Assembly (NCBI GenBank): GCA_025716815.1
Contig: JAIXMN010000016.1
Location: 744,001 to 808,000 of the forward strand
Source of the DNA: Dichotomocladium elegans
Taxonomy: Eukaryota; Mucoromycota; Mucoromycetes; Mucorales; Lichtheimiaceae
Length of the DNA: 64,000 bases
Reading direction: 5' to 3'
The position numbers were made by a program, and so were the translations under genes. Below the pieces are notes generated by a model. That model saw only the letters and a list, made by a program, of their open reading frames with translations, did not search any database and was not told the origin of the DNA. Every line of letters starts with the position of its first letter. Positions within the stretch are counted from its first letter, which is position 1. Of the stretch, positions 1-13,147 are shown piece after piece.

Positions 1-945
1 CTCAGTCGCCTCCTCGCCACGCGTTTGTACCGTCAATTCATACGCCCTAAAATGGAATATGGACTCGCCATCGTCCACCTCAACAAGAAACAACACCAGG
101 CTCTTGAGACCGCGCAGTCCACATGCTTGCAAATGATCTATGGAGCACACAAAGCATCCTCTACGCAAGTTATGGCCCATCTAGCCAACATCCCCCCCAT
201 GATCAATCGGGTCGCCATCCTCCAGGCAAAATTCCTGCTTCGTGCACACAACCTCCCAGAGGACACCCTTCTTGCAAGCCTTATCCCACAAATTCGGCAT
301 GCAAGAAGTGGCTCTTGGCGTAACCTCCAATCAAAGAACCTGATCTGGATGAGTCTTCCGCACCCTCGCGGTACAATCAGTCTAGGGGAACTTAAAGCAG
401 CCATACGAATGTATCTGGCCAACCACCTAACTGCCACACGTAACCACCGCAAAAGCAAACTCCTCAGCCAGTGCCGCCCACATATAGGGGTGGATCCGGT
501 CATGTGGCTGCCAATGACCCAGTTCGAGCGTAGCAGATGCATCCGATGGCGAATAGGCTGGCTGCCTGGTGGGAAACCCCGTGATTGTCCTCGCTGTGGC
601 ACCACCTCTGGAACCACACGCCCACACCTCACTCAATGCCTCCGTCTACATACCAGACTCCGTGTGAACTCGCAGATCGCAGACCCCATCTCGTACGTGC
701 TCAATATGCTACCCAAATCACCGCCAAGGCACCTATCCCGCATTAGATATTGGATGCACACCTGGCCCATCCTATGCGATATCCTGGACGAGCTCGAAAG
801 CATCCAACACCCAGAGTATAAACGCCACTCCAAATATAACCAAGGCACGCCTGGCCAAGACCTCATTACATGGCTTCAACCATCTCTGCCTTTCTCGCCT
901 CCTCAGCTCCCTCCATCTTCCTTCATCACGTCAGCTAGTATCTAG
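1..945 (+). CDS. Non-LTR (LINE-type) retrotransposon reverse transcriptase, C-terminal part, truncated by window edge
   Basis: The frame is open from base 1, so the protein begins outside the window; about 314 codons are visible, ending in TAG at 943-945. The N-terminal visible part (LYRQFIRPKMEYGLAI) resembles the thumb/connection segment that follows the RT palm in LINE ORF2 proteins. Near the C terminus, 586-639 encode a CX2CX9HX3C zinc knuckle (CPRC...HLTQC), the usual C-terminal knuckle of LINE ORF2. After the stop there is a pyrimidine-rich 3' region with an AATAAA-like signal near 1163 (caaataaaacc). There is no host-like intron. The clade (I/Tad/Jockey-like) cannot be fixed from this fragment. 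No frameshift is seen in this part, so it could belong to an intact element extending upstream. Confidence 0.75.
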   Translation, partial: LSRLLATRLYRQFIRPKMEYGLAIVHLNKKQHQALETAQSTCLQMIYGAHKASSTQVMAHLANIPPMINRVAILQAKFLLRAHNLPEDTLLASLIPQIRHARSGSWRNLQSKNLIWMSLPHPRGTISLGELKAAIRMYLANHLTATRNHRKSKLLSQCRPHIGVDPVMWLPMTQFERSRCIRWRIGWLPGGKPRDCPRCGTTSGTTRPHLTQCLRLHTRLRVNSQIADPISYVLNMLPKSPPRHLSRIRYWMHTWPILCDILDELESIQHPEYKRHSKYNQGTPGQDLITWLQPSLPFSPPQLPPSSFITSASI

Positions 946-3900
946 AAACCGCCACCCCTCCTCATTTCTACTTTTAGCTTCGTTCTGCCTTTTCTTCTAT
1001 CTGTTTTCTTCCCTATACCTATCTCCCCATTATCTTACGCTATCTGTTGCCACTTTCATTTTTTCCCTACAATCCTCTAGGGTTTTTTTAGCCACCCATC
1101 ATTCAGAATCGCGCGAGAGCGGAAGAGCTGCAAGCAGCAAGCGCTCATATATCGCAATATCAAATAAAACCAACTTTATCTGCTGTGTATCCCCTCTCCT
1201 CTGCATGACCGGCGCCAATCGTGCGTCCTCGGAGAGATCCCTCCAACAAGCAGACACCGCACCCACTCATGACGGATACTCAAGCCGAAGGTCAAGTATA
1301 CTGCCTACCTCCCTCAAGTCTATACTGATGCACCAGGATTTTGACCAGCAAGATCCCAATACACCAAGACCGACAAGCGCTAAGCATGAGTAGGAGGAGG
1401 ACCCACGAGACGCCAACCAACAGTTGATGCCGTGCATCATACTTCGTTGACCGGTATCCATTGGGGCTCGGCGAGCAGGATAAGTACACAACATGCCAAA
1501 AGGAAGAAAAAAAGATGTGCGAGAAATCGCCTTTATATAGACTTTTTGCCCTCTCCCCCAACACTCCCCCCCCAACGGGGTTACTGCCCCCCATGCTGGG
1601 TACCATCCCCCACATTGTACGCTGCGTGCACCACCCCCAACTCACGAAATGCTGCGGGTACCACCCCCACAAACAAAAATGGTGTGGTACACACTACGCG
1701 GACTGTTCCTTCGAAGACGGAAGCCAGCCCTGCAATGGAATAGTATGTCTCACGTAAGCGTTACTGTAAACATCAAGCAGGAAGTTGAATGTTCAATGGG
1801 ATGTGTGTAGCAGTAGCAAGGATAACGATCACGATAAGAAAACCTGCTTCTCCGGCAATGATACTATGAAGAACTCATTTTCTCTGTACGATGAGCCATT
1901 GTATCTACCACTGCTATTACCCTGCTACTGTTTACTCCACCAACCTTCAGCCCTCTTTTGCCCGTCCGCAGACTGAGCCCCTCCGCTACGCTCCGTATCA
2001 GTCCCCCTTCTGGGCTTCAGAGAATCCGGCTAGCTGGGGGATAAACCCCCTAGACTCCCCAATGCGTGTCGTGGAAAGAGCTATAACTAAATTTCGATTT
2101 GTGTCTAGCATGAACATAATTATATATTTTGTTTTTGAAAAAGAAGCATAGAAAATGCGAAGAAAAGCGTAAGGCGTAAGTTAAAGGAGTGTATAAGTAC
2201 GGATAATTGCTCATAATGATATAGTGGAGCTAGTTAATGGCGCAGCAGGACTTCAGGATAGACGATATTAGGCATTGTATGGGTGTTAGTGGTGCCATCC
2301 ACAGAAACGGAAATATGTAAGTTGCTTGGGTCCGTCGTGCACGAGAGAGCTACATATCATTGCCCATGATTAAATAACTCAGTCATCTATGCAAAAGCGG
2401 TCTATCCGTCTACCAGCCTGGATTTCCCCACCTCACCCCAAGGAAATAGGAACCGAAGCAGGTCTCCCTTACGGATCAGGTCATTTTGTCTTTAATAAGC
2501 GTTAGGCTATATCTTGCTAGGCGACCTTGGCAATACTCCCTATACCTTATTATTTTACAAACACGCCTCGTCAAGGCCAAGGCTGCCACTTTGCCAGATC
2601 CGGAGGAATGAAGATGAGTCAGTGTCTATAATGTGTGATGCTGCGTTGGTCGTTTATCCAAAACAGGGTTTGGATTTCATGAATCTACAAAGCAGAGCTA
2701 TCCATTCCTTACACGCAATCCAGTTGTATCGGCGGAAGGGTTCCAGGCTCAATGAAAGATGGCCTCAACTAGACTTTGGTCAGAAACGAGCCGATGTTAA
2801 ACAAGCGCGACCAACTCAATGCACATATATCAGCATTTCTGCTAGCTAGCCAAGTCCGGCCAGAAAAATGGTCCAACAGGCTATCCGGACGGACTGCTGC
2901 TGATGATGATCGCATGTACCTACTTTATTTTTTTTGGTTAAAAAAAAAAGCGAGAAGCCATGCATTTTGTGGATCTGAATTGCCAAAAAGTACACAACCA
3001 AATTCAGACATCCCAGCTTGTCACCCTGCGGAAGTTACAATTCACTTCTTTAAAGCGTCGGAAGCCGCCATTCCAGGGGTTTTCAATCGAGATGGTTGAA
3101 CAAAGTCAACTCTGTCATCTCCCCCACTGTCTGCAACTCTATGCCATGGAGTATTTTACCTGCCACTCCAAGCGCACTACGGCGGCAGCGGGGAGGTCGG
3201 AACATCAACACATCCCGGTATAGTGACCCATCCACGGTTGGGCTAACCAGCACAAGTGTCCGGCACCACAGCACATCCCCTCGCGGATGGGTCTATATCC
3301 TACGACCTTCCGTGACTTAAACGACCTCCGATTACTGACGGACAGAGTTCTAGGGCCCCTGCCAGGGTCCCAAAAAACGTGTGGAGGGGTTTAGGGAGCA
3401 AGACTAGGTGTAAACCACCGGCGAGCGGCGTTGACCCGGAAGCTTGCATAGATTATGCAGCCATAGCAAAATAGCCTGATGTAAACAACGATTCATTGTT
3501 GAGGAAATACCATTTCTGACAGGCAAGCTAGATAGCTGCTCGTGATCTCGCCTAGGAAGATGTTGTGTGATAAAAAAAAAAGCCTGTTCAAGCAGGAGCG
3601 AAACAATCACAGAGTGCAGTGCATGCGCGGGCGCGCGTGGAACGATCTATATACAGTACTTCGAGTCAGTGGGAGCTCTACGTGTCTCTTATTCTTATAG
3701 ACACGCTTCTGTTTGTATTCAAGCAAAAGCCTGTCATCGTTTGTGAAACATTGATGTCTTTTTGCCATATGCGATTATTTGTTAATATTACACTTGGGCT
3801 ACGAATGATGACCCCGAAGCGACACAGTGCCTGTTTGTTCCATACCTAGAGCGCTAATACTGAGATATCTGAAACAATTTAAAACGCCAGCTCATTTTTA

Positions 3901-4310
3901 CAAGTAGACACCTAGCTGTTAACGTACAGTACACCAGAGGCAGTTGGGTAAACATCAAGAAGCAATGTTTCGTTTCGCTTTCTTTACAAGAACATTTTAC
4001 TTGTTTTTTTTTCCTTGACAGCCGTCCAAACCTGCTCCAAAAGGTTGAGTTTAGACAGAGTACGTGCATAGAATGGTAAAGATTGGGCTGCGTAGATATC
4101 CTCAGCCTGACGAATATGCCAATAATCCTTGACCAAAACAATAGAATCTTCGTATGTTCATCCTTATTCCGTTCATCCATTATAGCTTTTAACAAAGCTG
4201 AGAGGATGCCCCATTAAAGTTCTTTTGCAAGCACTGTCGGCTTGTGCGCGCCTCTCATCGACCCTCCGCTTTTTTTTATTTATTTAGCATTATAACTACT
4301 GTCTCCGTTC
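946..4310. other. Gene-poor intergenic stretch
   Basis: No recognisable gene was found on either strand. Bases 946-1200 are probably the 3' untranslated region of the retrotransposon. Several ORFs of 60-126 codons exist (1292-1672 on minus, 2514-2849 on plus) but they overlap one another, are low in complexity or lack any family motif, and were not called. An imperfect G5/C5 hairpin lies near 2031-2054. Confidence 0.4.
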
Positions 4311-4845
4311 TTGGGATTATGCCATGGTGCGTTTCATGTTAATATGGAATCCAAACTCATCAAGGGGGAAAATAACGCCGTTTCTCTAAAGTCCAATGCC
4401 GATCATGTCCCACCCCACCACCAGTCAAGGTGCGCTTGGACACTCTTTATCACGACGTATCCCTTTAAAAGGGGAAGCGGATATCGAGGATTCACCTTGA
4501 ATATTTTAAACTTCCCCTCACGTCATTCTCTAGATTGTTCACCATAATCTGCTTGAAGAACCGTGGATGGATCCTCACCAACCCATTTATAATAAAACAC
4601 ATGTGTTAAGAATACGTCGTCGACAACGACTTACCCCTTGGTTCTTTGTTTCTTAAATACATTCTGCCAGTAATCACATTGTAGCGCGCATCGCTGTGCT
4701 GAATGGACTTGTAGGTTGTCTCCCCAAGAACATCTTCTATCACTTTCGGTCGTGAACAAAACATACTGAAAACAGCATGTTCTGTTCATGCAAACATTGG
4801 ATTTGGTCGTTTTGCTCTGGAAATTCTTGGGTAAATGGTGCATAC
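4311..4845 (-). mobile_element. Eroded Tc1/IS630-type transposon remnant (copy A)
   Basis: On the minus strand, 4311-4560 aligns by eye with the transposase region of copies B-D: the stretch encoding the segment around the first catalytic Asp and the segment before it (compare 4318-4440 with 22118-22240). Farther upstream on the same strand, 4631-4720 encodes a helix-turn-helix-like piece (QRCALQ...VFKKQRTKG) corresponding to the DNA-binding part of the family (xALQYEKDPVSICKKSKARG in copy D). Multiple stops and indels are present. It is more diverged than the other copies, so it is an older insertion or a different subfamily. No terminal repeats are detectable. Confidence 0.6.
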
Positions 4846-4943
4846 AAGTAACGGGGAAAAAGCGGGCTATGTGTTATCAATCCAACACCTTGCCCCACTC
4901 TTTCTCAAATCTTATTGTTCAAATGTCTTGATTGGATTGAGGA

Positions 4944-4993
<50 letters not shown>
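4944..4993. repeat. Compound microsatellite (AT)n(TG)n
   Basis: About 12 AT units run directly into about 13 TG units, lying roughly 300 bp downstream of the 3' end of the minus-strand zinc-finger gene. Confidence 0.95.
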
Positions 4994-4997
<4 letters not shown>

Positions 4998-5306
4998 AAA
5001 GGAGCTTAGGGAATGAAATAGGACGAAGAAAGAGAGTGTATGTGTACGTAGAAATGATCGAGCGAACGAACAGAAGAAAGCGGTAGGAGGCGTGAGAGAG
5101 AGAGAAAGCTGAAGAACATGAAATGGATGAAAGAGGACATAATATGTTGATACAGTAGGATGTGTATAACGTGCCGTGTACGTTACAGGAGAGGAATGAT
5201 GACAATGGAAGGTTCGTGGTTGCTTTCAGATTTATACGTGGAAAGTCCTTTGATGGTGTTTCGATGTATGTGTGCTTATGGTTGCTGCTATGTACGAGTG
5301 ATATGT

Positions 5307-6746
5307 CTAGATGTCGACAACCCGTTTTATCCGGCTGCAATTGTCGATATGTTTTCCGCGATATTTGATCAGATACTCGCCATTGTCCTTGAAGGTCACG
5401 GTCTTATTGACTGGGCAACCCTGTTGGCGAAACATCGGATTGGAATGGACCAGTTAGTGTCCATGCAATAACAGGGAAGAATTGCGCTTTACCTTTGCGT
5501 TATTCGCGCACTTGTAGTAGATGCTCCTGTTTCCAGAACCTTTATGGATGGTGTTGCCATTGTTCTTCCAGAGATAATCGTCGTTGTAAGGAAACTCACG
5601 AGTCTCAATCACCATAGTGATGGCCTGCATCTCTCGGCGACGTCGTTTTCCATGGTATGTGGTGCTGCCGCTCGTCAGGCTGCTATTGCCCGAGATCCCT
5701 TTCCGGTTGGCGAGACCAGCAATGCTGCTATGTATAGGCGGTATTGGAAGCTTATTGCTGTTGTTGCTGGATGGCATCAGCGATGTTTCATAGTAGTAGC
5801 GAAACGTTGTGGCGTTCTTTTTTGAAGAAGATGGTTCCTCGGAATGCTGTATGTCAACTTTTAATATAGACAGTTGTGTTAGCCCAGGAAGAAACGCGCA
5901 TGAAAACCGTTTCTCTCGCCTCTCTCATTTTTTCGTTGGCTCGAAACATACCACTGTCCAGTGAGGATCTATATGGTATTCATGTGTATTAGTGATTATA
6001 ACCGTAGGATGTTGCAAGACACAACAGACTAACCTCTTCCGATTTGGAGAAAGCGGCCTTATTGGCGGCGGCGGCGGCGGTTGTTGTTGCTGTCGTTGAG
6101 GCTGCTGGTTCTGCTGCTGACTTCGCTCTAACATTGGACCAGGTGGGCAATTATCCATGAGAGAAGGTAACAAGGGAGCAGAACGGGCCTCCTGGTGTTG
6201 AGGCTGATACTGCTGGCCGACCACCGTATGCGACGGCGTAGATCGTTGTTGGTCCTGCTGGGTTATCTGCTGGGAGAGCAGGGGATGCTGTTGTTGTTGT
6301 TGTGAGGAGAAAGAATTAGAGCCATTACGATGGTGTTGCTTTTCTCTAGTCAATCCATGGTTTTCTGTGGATGGCTCCCTGGGGTAATATCGGTCAGGTT
6401 CAGGGATTGACTGGGGCGAACCAAACGAAGAACTTGTTAGCGAAGGGGAGTTAAGTTTCGAGTCCATGATAGAGGGCAACGACGGCAAGGAAAGGCGATG
6501 GTGATGGTGATGAGAGGGTGATGGCTGAGTCTGCTCTTTCTGCAAGATGTAGTCGATTTCTTTACTTCGAAGTTTGGCCTCTTCCGCCCTTCGACGGTCC
6601 TCCTGGACTTTGCTCAGCAGAATAAGCTCGAGGAGTTCTGGCTTCTGACTATAGTGATGTAGGATGGTCTCTAATGACCCGGTTGAAGAAGTCAGCGGGA
6701 CAAGTCTTGGGTCTGTTGCTGCCGGACGGTTCTCGAGGGGAATCAT
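5307..6746 (-). CDS. WRKY/GCM1-type zinc-finger protein with long glutamine-rich N-terminus, probable transcription factor
   Basis: Model: exons 6746-5952, 5846-5493 and 5420-5307 on the minus strand (420 aa). Intron 1 has GTATGT..ACAG with a CTAAC branch; intron 2 is GTAAAG..ACAG with ACTAAC. Residues 1-265 hold a short helical charged segment (about 25-70) and then His, Gln and Pro runs (QQQQQ, PPPPPP). A basic KRRRR patch lies near 332. The C-terminal domain (about 340-415) reads WKNNGNT...SGNRSIYYKC...GCPVNKTV...GEYLIKYRGKH..NC; candidate zinc ligands are C378, C385, H407 and C411. This matches the WRKY-GCM1/FLYWCH-like fold as I know it; the splice between AAK and GCPVNK restores the conserved core exactly. 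A DNA-binding role is inferred. Target genes are unknown. The first ATG of the open frame was chosen as start. Confidence 0.75.
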
Positions 6747-9700
6747 TTGGGGAGCGAGGGAAAAGCGGAAAAGAGAGATGGTAAACGGACAATTGGGGAG
6801 GGCGAGCTGCTTCTGCTATTTTTGTTTAAGGACACAGAGAACGGGATGGTATCCAATCAAGAGCTACGCCACAAGTGGGGGTTATACAGCCTAATTTTAC
6901 CCCGCACTCACTCATCACATGTATTCCCCGCTTTCTTTCCCCTTTCCGATGGCGGTCTTGCTCTTTCGTTCCTTGTTTATTTCCAAAAAACTCAGCATCC
7001 ATGCTTCAGGGACGCCGGGGTGGTTCTTTTTGCCCGCGCATGTATATGCGGGGGTGGGCAGGAGAGGAGGGGCACCATGGCTAGGCAGAACGTGGGTGAT
7101 GCGCTTCTCTCACATTCACAAAGAGTGATTTGTCACTATCTTCGGAGAAGACTGCTTAATTAGACAAAGTGGGGCGTGCACGGAAGGCCGTAAAAGATAT
7201 ATTCATTGGACACAAGCGCATTGATTTTGCGTGTTTTGCACGAATAAGGCACAACTTGGGTTGCGACAGAACATGAAACGGGCAAGTAGGGTCGCCAGGG
7301 TCTGGGTGATAATCGTGCGATTATGGACATTACGTAAGGAAGCGGATGGAAAAGAATGCGGGAAGATACATTTCCATGGGAATAAATGGTTTGTGATTGC
7401 GGACCGGATTGTGGGCATGCGTGCCATGTGAGTCCATGATTAATAGGTTTGGAATTCACCCAGGTTACAGCAATTCGGATTGACTTTTTTGGGAGACCTC
7501 GTAGGGACCTGAAGGGCCCTATTAGTAACTTTTTTTTTGGGCTGCCGGTTTTCCCATTGTGCCCCGCCCATATGACCGGCAACTGAAAAAATTACCACAC
7601 CGACACGCGCGCATGCCCTGCATTTATTCAGACTGCTAAACGCGTTATTACTTCTTCGAGCCGGTTCACACGGTAATTTTTCACCAACCACATTAACTAC
7701 TGGGATCAATTGTTGTCAGCGCCGACGCAACGTTCTTTCCGACTTGCTCCGTAAAGCCCGATCAAGTAGTTGGTCCAAAGGTAAGGCAAAATTCTTTTTT
7801 TTAGGTGGCTTTTGCTGCCTGGGTCGATAATAGGCAAAAGAAAGCGAGAGAATGAGATCCAGCAAATGATGATGGAGTCGAGCTCGTGCTAATACATTTT
7901 TATCAAGTCCAATCACCCTTTGACAAAAAAAAAAAACCATGTTTGCCGATCTTGTCAACATACGATGATTGTCCCCATTTTACATGCTCCGGACAAGATG
8001 GAATCTGTCCAACCTGGAAATACGTTCCAGGCATGTTACACTACCGAATCCGTGTGCATTTGCCTTTTTTACCCGTTTCCATTGTTCTGCTTTCGTCAAG
8101 TCCTATTCGATAACATGTGCAGACAGATCTTGCTGGAACCAGTCTAGTCAGGCCACCCCAGAAATAAATATCTTGTATCTTCTTCCCTAAATCATCTTTA
8201 TTCATATGACCGTTTCCATAAAACCTGGAAATTGATATTTCTCAGCAGAAAAAATAAAAAAAACGTCTGTGTCGCATCCCGCACCTGTATATCGCACGCA
8301 TGACAAAAAAAAAATGAGACTCAAGATCATGTTTCCACGGGGGAAAGGTTGCATTATACGTCTTTTTCTCTGTATCGCAGTCGTAGCAAACTGAGACGGC
8401 TAGATCTTCGTCAGTCTTTTTATCAAATCTTCCGATCATGTTCAAGGCCATTGTCAAACTCCTATTCGCCGATTAAGCTATACTAGTTACCGTTTTCCGA
8501 GGAAGTAGCATTTGCTTTTATCGCAAACCCAGCGCGTTTTTGTTTTCCACGAGACGCGCCACCACCTATATTGCTACGCTTCGTCCTTCGTCGTACTATC
8601 CTGTGTTATTCTTGAGACACAGCGCTCTCCAAGTTATCTGGTTTCACAGGCCGCAGAAAGGGACCCATGGAGTGCATTCTGTGGAACTCTTGGATCAATA
8701 TTTTCGGCTGCTAGATATAAAGCCCTACCTTGATAAGAAAAAGTAAAGCATATTTTTTCACAGACGATTATTATCTAGTGTTCTGCTTATCTTGCTTTCC
8801 AAATAAAATTCGTATACAAGATTAACTCAAAATTATTTGAAATCGTCGTATCAATAAGCAAAATGATTTCGTTAGCCAACAGGAAGTACAATATTAGCCC
8901 CAACTCTTCACGTTTTAGTTTACTAACCCGGTCGACACCAGGCATATCCAGGTCTGCACATGGCGATAAGCACGGCGGAAGAATTGGGTGACGCGTCAGG
9001 AGAAGCGGCAAGAACAAGGATAGGTAACGCAAGAAGCAAAAGCCTCCTCGGTAAAAGAAAAAAGGTAGGTCAACTCGCGGCACCACCGCATGGCCTGATA
9101 TCCTTTCTTTGACCTCTCTTCCATGGCTCATCAAGTTCGAGTGCGACCGGTCAATCTATAAACGACAAAAAGTGTTGGTTCGAATAAAAAGCAGGTCGAT
9201 ATAAAGACTCGTCATCTTTCTGCGTGTATATATGCGATATGTGCTTTGTCATTACGCGTAAAGATTTCTGGACAGAGTACGGATTCATTTTGGGGGAAAA
9301 CAGCATATATTGCTCGAATGCGTGCGACTCGATCGATTTCTACAGAATGATCTAAGCTACTGGATTCTACGCTTTGTTGATACCTGTCACCGTCCCACAA
9401 AGAAACCACCCGTAGACCATGTCAACTGACCAAAACTCTTTATCGAATCGAGTCCAGCAGAACATAATGTGCGATAGGCTTAATCGACGCCCATGCCGAA
9501 ACTGCACAGCAGGTTTAACTCGCGTGTTCACTTACAAATATCTCGCAGGGGCCTAACCTGCAGCATATCCTTCAGGGCCATCAGGAAGATGCTACGATCA
9601 GAGCAGGACGTGGAGGCAGGGCCTATTTTCTCTCAAAAGAAAACTACCGCAACAATACGACGCGACAGTTACCATCATCGCAACAATAGCTTTTCCGCGT

Positions 9701-11199
9701 CAATTAACACATAAACTTATAGCATAAAGAACGGTCCCTCGGGAAGAAAGCCAAGTCATATAATTCTACGTGGCAACGATAAAACTTTTTTGCACCTTAT
9801 ACAAAATTCTACCTCCCACTAAACTTTACCCACAGTTAAAAGCTGACAAGATAAATATGAAAAGAGGCAGATTTTTTTTATCAAGTTACTCTTTATTACA
9901 ACTATGATATCATTAAAATAACTACTAAACAAACCTAGACAACCAGCATAACGTTAGAGCATTATATCAAGAAAACAAGGCGACAAAGCTCCTGTTTGTA
10001 TATGGTGCCTCAGAGATCTTGGTGTTTACGATCAATCACTTCCACTCAGCAGTAGCAAATATTTTTATAATCATCGGCAGCCATACTACACACAGAACCT
10101 TGTCCCAAAAAAAGGATAAGAAAATTTTACCTTCAGTAAAGCAAAGAGCTTTTACATTTGCGCTCGGTTTATCTATACACTAAAGAAATATCACGGTAAG
10201 TATAATTCTTTTCCACATACACTATGAGACGAGGACTGATATGTGGTTGCTCAACAATGTATCAGAAAAAAGTTGGTTTCATTTCGGCACCCCCGCTTTG
10301 TTGCACCGGCGAAGATGCGCGTGAAGTGCCAGTCAAACGCAAATTACAAGCATCATATAGGATGCAGAGCCAAACACAATCGTCCAACATCTCTTGTGAA
10401 TGTTCGGGGGGAGGGAAGAATGCACTTACGGTTTAACAAGGTACAAGAATGTAGAATGAAAAAAAATAAGCAGTACAAACGTAGTGGGGGGGCCTTTATA
10501 TATAGCAGAAAATTTTTTTTAAAACGGAGCCAAATGTGACTCTCTTCGAATCCCATGGAAAAGAGGCTGACGAGAAAGAAAGGGCAATATATTGGTTTAA
10601 AGCCCAGTCGCAGATATCTGCCCAGAAAGCATTTACGCAGCGCTATGAACTCTGGATGTCGCCCGTGAGAAATACACTCAGGTGGAGCAGATGAATTCAA
10701 AGGAAATGGTATCGCACGGCGCCGTTTCGAAAAGACGAAAAAGGGAACTAAGCGTGAATATCAGCAGAATTTCACCAAGCACGCGTTTGATAATCGCGTG
10801 ACGAGCCGCTTCGAAGCAAATGGCATTTATCTGATGACAATATCAAAGTAGATGATGGCGCTTTTGTTTACAATGCAACGAGTTCAGGACAAGGTGGAAT
10901 GATATTTTAACAAGATAACGCCACAAAATGATTCCACGTTTCTTCCCCAACAGAATGAAGAAAAAGCTACAGAAAAGTGGGGGCGGTGGGAACTCGACAC
11001 AGGTTTTTGGACCTTGCAATAAACGGTGGGCCTTGAAGCAAATCTTTTTTTAATTTCAATGAGCCTGCTAATATGAGGGAGATGGGTTGCATAATTTAAG
11101 GGGGACGTCGTTAGTAGCAACGTTGCACAGGAACGGATAGTCTTACCATCCTCGCCTTTTTTCTCTCTCTCGCAAAAAGACCCCCTCCATCTTGCTTCA
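6747..11199. other. 4.4-kb gene-poor region
   Basis: Read on both strands; no ORF shows a recognisable domain or convincing spliced continuation. The stretch is AT-rich in 8700-10250, with several A/T homopolymers (7922-7935, 8303-8314). Bases 6747-6900 are probably promoter and leader of the minus-strand zinc-finger gene. ORFs such as 8787-9134 (-) and 10353-10700 (-) look like chance frames. Confidence 0.4.
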
Positions 11200-12854
11200 A
11201 TGAGCATCATGAACGAATTGCTTTTCCGCTCATTGCCGTACGATATACTTGTTGACATTTTCTCCTTGATTGACCAGCCGTCGTGCCTGGAGTGCATGCT
11301 CGTCTGTCGGACTTGGTTTTACCTCGTACCCCAATACGCTTATCGAGTCTGGGAGCACGTCGCCCTCCAGGGGCCTGTCATTGATACACGCACAAGCCGA
11401 TGCATTGGCGCCCACGTACGCAGCTACACGCTGACATACTATCCGGAAAATATAATACCTGCAATCCTAGGGACTGATCACAGCGGTGTCAGGGGATTGT
11501 GTAAGCATCCGTCATCTGCGTAGCATGCAGGCTTCACATTAAAAAATCTACGCATTTTTTTCTTCCTGTAGCTTTACTGGGCAGTTCTGCTGAAACGACA
11601 ATGCTACCGCCCCTTCTCGCCGAGATTGGTTGGCACCTGACAGATCTGATTCTCAAGGGCGAAACCTGCATGCTCTCGCTGTCGCAGCTCCTCCTGATGT
11701 GTCCCAATTTGGAACGCTGCCATTACGATCTCCTGAGCGTTCCTGCTGTCAAAATGGACGATTTCCCCCCGCATGCGCACTTCCCTCGTCTTGTGGAACT
11801 TGAGATCCTGCCTCCCATCCAGGCTGTCCTTCTGGAAGAACTCCTCGTCCGATGTTCAAATCTCCAGGAACTAGCAGTCCATGATGTCGATCACGACAAT
11901 CATGTGTATGCCCACTACGGTGCAGGCGGTTTCCAAGATATGATCCATATCCTCTGTCCGTCCTTGCAGGTGCTGAAATGCCATTCGTATAGCTGGGAAT
12001 GGCTGATACCACATCCAAGCGCTAAATACCATCCCTTGCCATCATCAATGGCACCGACTCCGTCAACTTTACGCGAGCTGCTCTTCGAGGGCACCGGCCA
12101 CTTCCGACACAACGACCTTATCCAGCTATGTCGCGCAAACGAGGCTACTGTCGAGGCGCTCCTCATCTCGACCTCCTTTGAAGGTGCCTACATCGACTGG
12201 TCATGTCTCGCTACCCTCCATCTACCCTGGCTCCGATCCCTCCACCTCCGGCACATTTGGACCGAAGCCAATGCTGTTGCAAGTCTGATCCACTGGCATG
12301 CACCCACGCTGCAGGACATCGTGCTTGATCACGTGCATCTCTCCACAGACGTCCGAAGTGCACTCAAAGATTGCGTCCATTTACGCGAGCTGCAGATTCG
12401 CACAGATATCGAAAACATGGACGATCTCGTGGAAACCTTGCGTGTGCACCAAATGCGCCTCGAAGCACTGCGGATCGACGCGCTTATTTCCCAAGCTGTC
12501 ATCGAAGTCATTGCGGATATGGAGCAACTCGAGGCCCTAGAGCTGTATGACCTTTCATTGATTCACGAAAATGAGCTGCGTGGTCTATTTGGAAAATTCC
12601 ACGACCATCGTCGGCATCTGCGTACCCTGATTGCATGGACATCCCAATACATGACAGATCAAGTTTTAGACAGTATTGGATACATCAAGACCATAGAGCA
12701 TCTATCCATCGGCCAATGTAGTCCCTGCACACAAGACGGAATTATAAGGTTACAACGGTCACTTGCAAAAAGTCTACAGACCGCACAGTTCAGTCTGATG
12801 CAATGCTTTGCAAACACCGACACGACAACGCAGCCAAACGGAATATACATATAA
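11200..12854 (+). CDS. F-box protein with leucine-rich-repeat-like C-terminal region
   Basis: Model: exons 11200-11500 and 11572-12854 (527 aa); the single intron is GTAAGC..TGTAG. An F-box lies at about residues 9-50 (LPYDILVDIFSLID...CLECMLVCRTWFYLVP), the part that binds Skp1 in SCF ubiquitin ligases. The rest is made of irregular leucine-rich units (for example LHLPWLRSLHLRHI, LEALELYDLSL), typical of fungal F-box/LRR proteins that select substrates. The specific substrate cannot be read from sequence. The ATG used is the first in frame; a second Met follows three codons later (MSIM). Fungi carry many such genes and orthology is not assignable. Confidence 0.85.
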
Positions 12855-13147
12855 TGGCCTAGTGAAGACATCGCCAGATGTAGTAATGGACACAAATTGA
12901 TACCACTGCATATTATTAGCATGATCAACTCGAATAATCGAAGTTGTTATTTACTGTTAACGTGATGTAGGATATAATTTTTTTCGGGGGGGGGAGGAAG
13001 AGAGGGAAGAACGGCCCTATTATTTGACAGTCAATCCCAAAAAAGAAGCTCCTAAAAAAGTGAGCAGGTGGGGAGAGGTAGCCAGAAAATGAAACCTTCA
13101 ACACCAGACCACTGCAATACTATAATTCCAATAATAATAAGAATCCG
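12855..13147. other. Short intergenic region
   Basis: Contains the 3' region of the F-box gene, a G-run near 12987 and the promoter of the next gene. Nothing else is seen. Confidence 0.4.

Noticed and set aside
1292..1757. Overlapping 98-126 codon ORFs on both strands after the retrotransposon
   Set aside because: Mutually overlapping, compositionally biased and without domain; probably non-coding 3' flank.
2031..2054. G5/C5 imperfect hairpin as a terminator
   Set aside because: Rho-independent terminators are not used by fungal nuclear genes, and no gene ends here.
4912..5340. 142-codon minus-strand ORF over the AT/TG microsatellite
   Set aside because: It is mostly translated dinucleotide repeat and overlaps the 3' end of the zinc-finger gene; no motif.
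10353..10700. 115-codon minus-strand ORF
   Set aside because: No domain, no spliced continuation and unremarkable composition; chance frame in an AT-rich desert.
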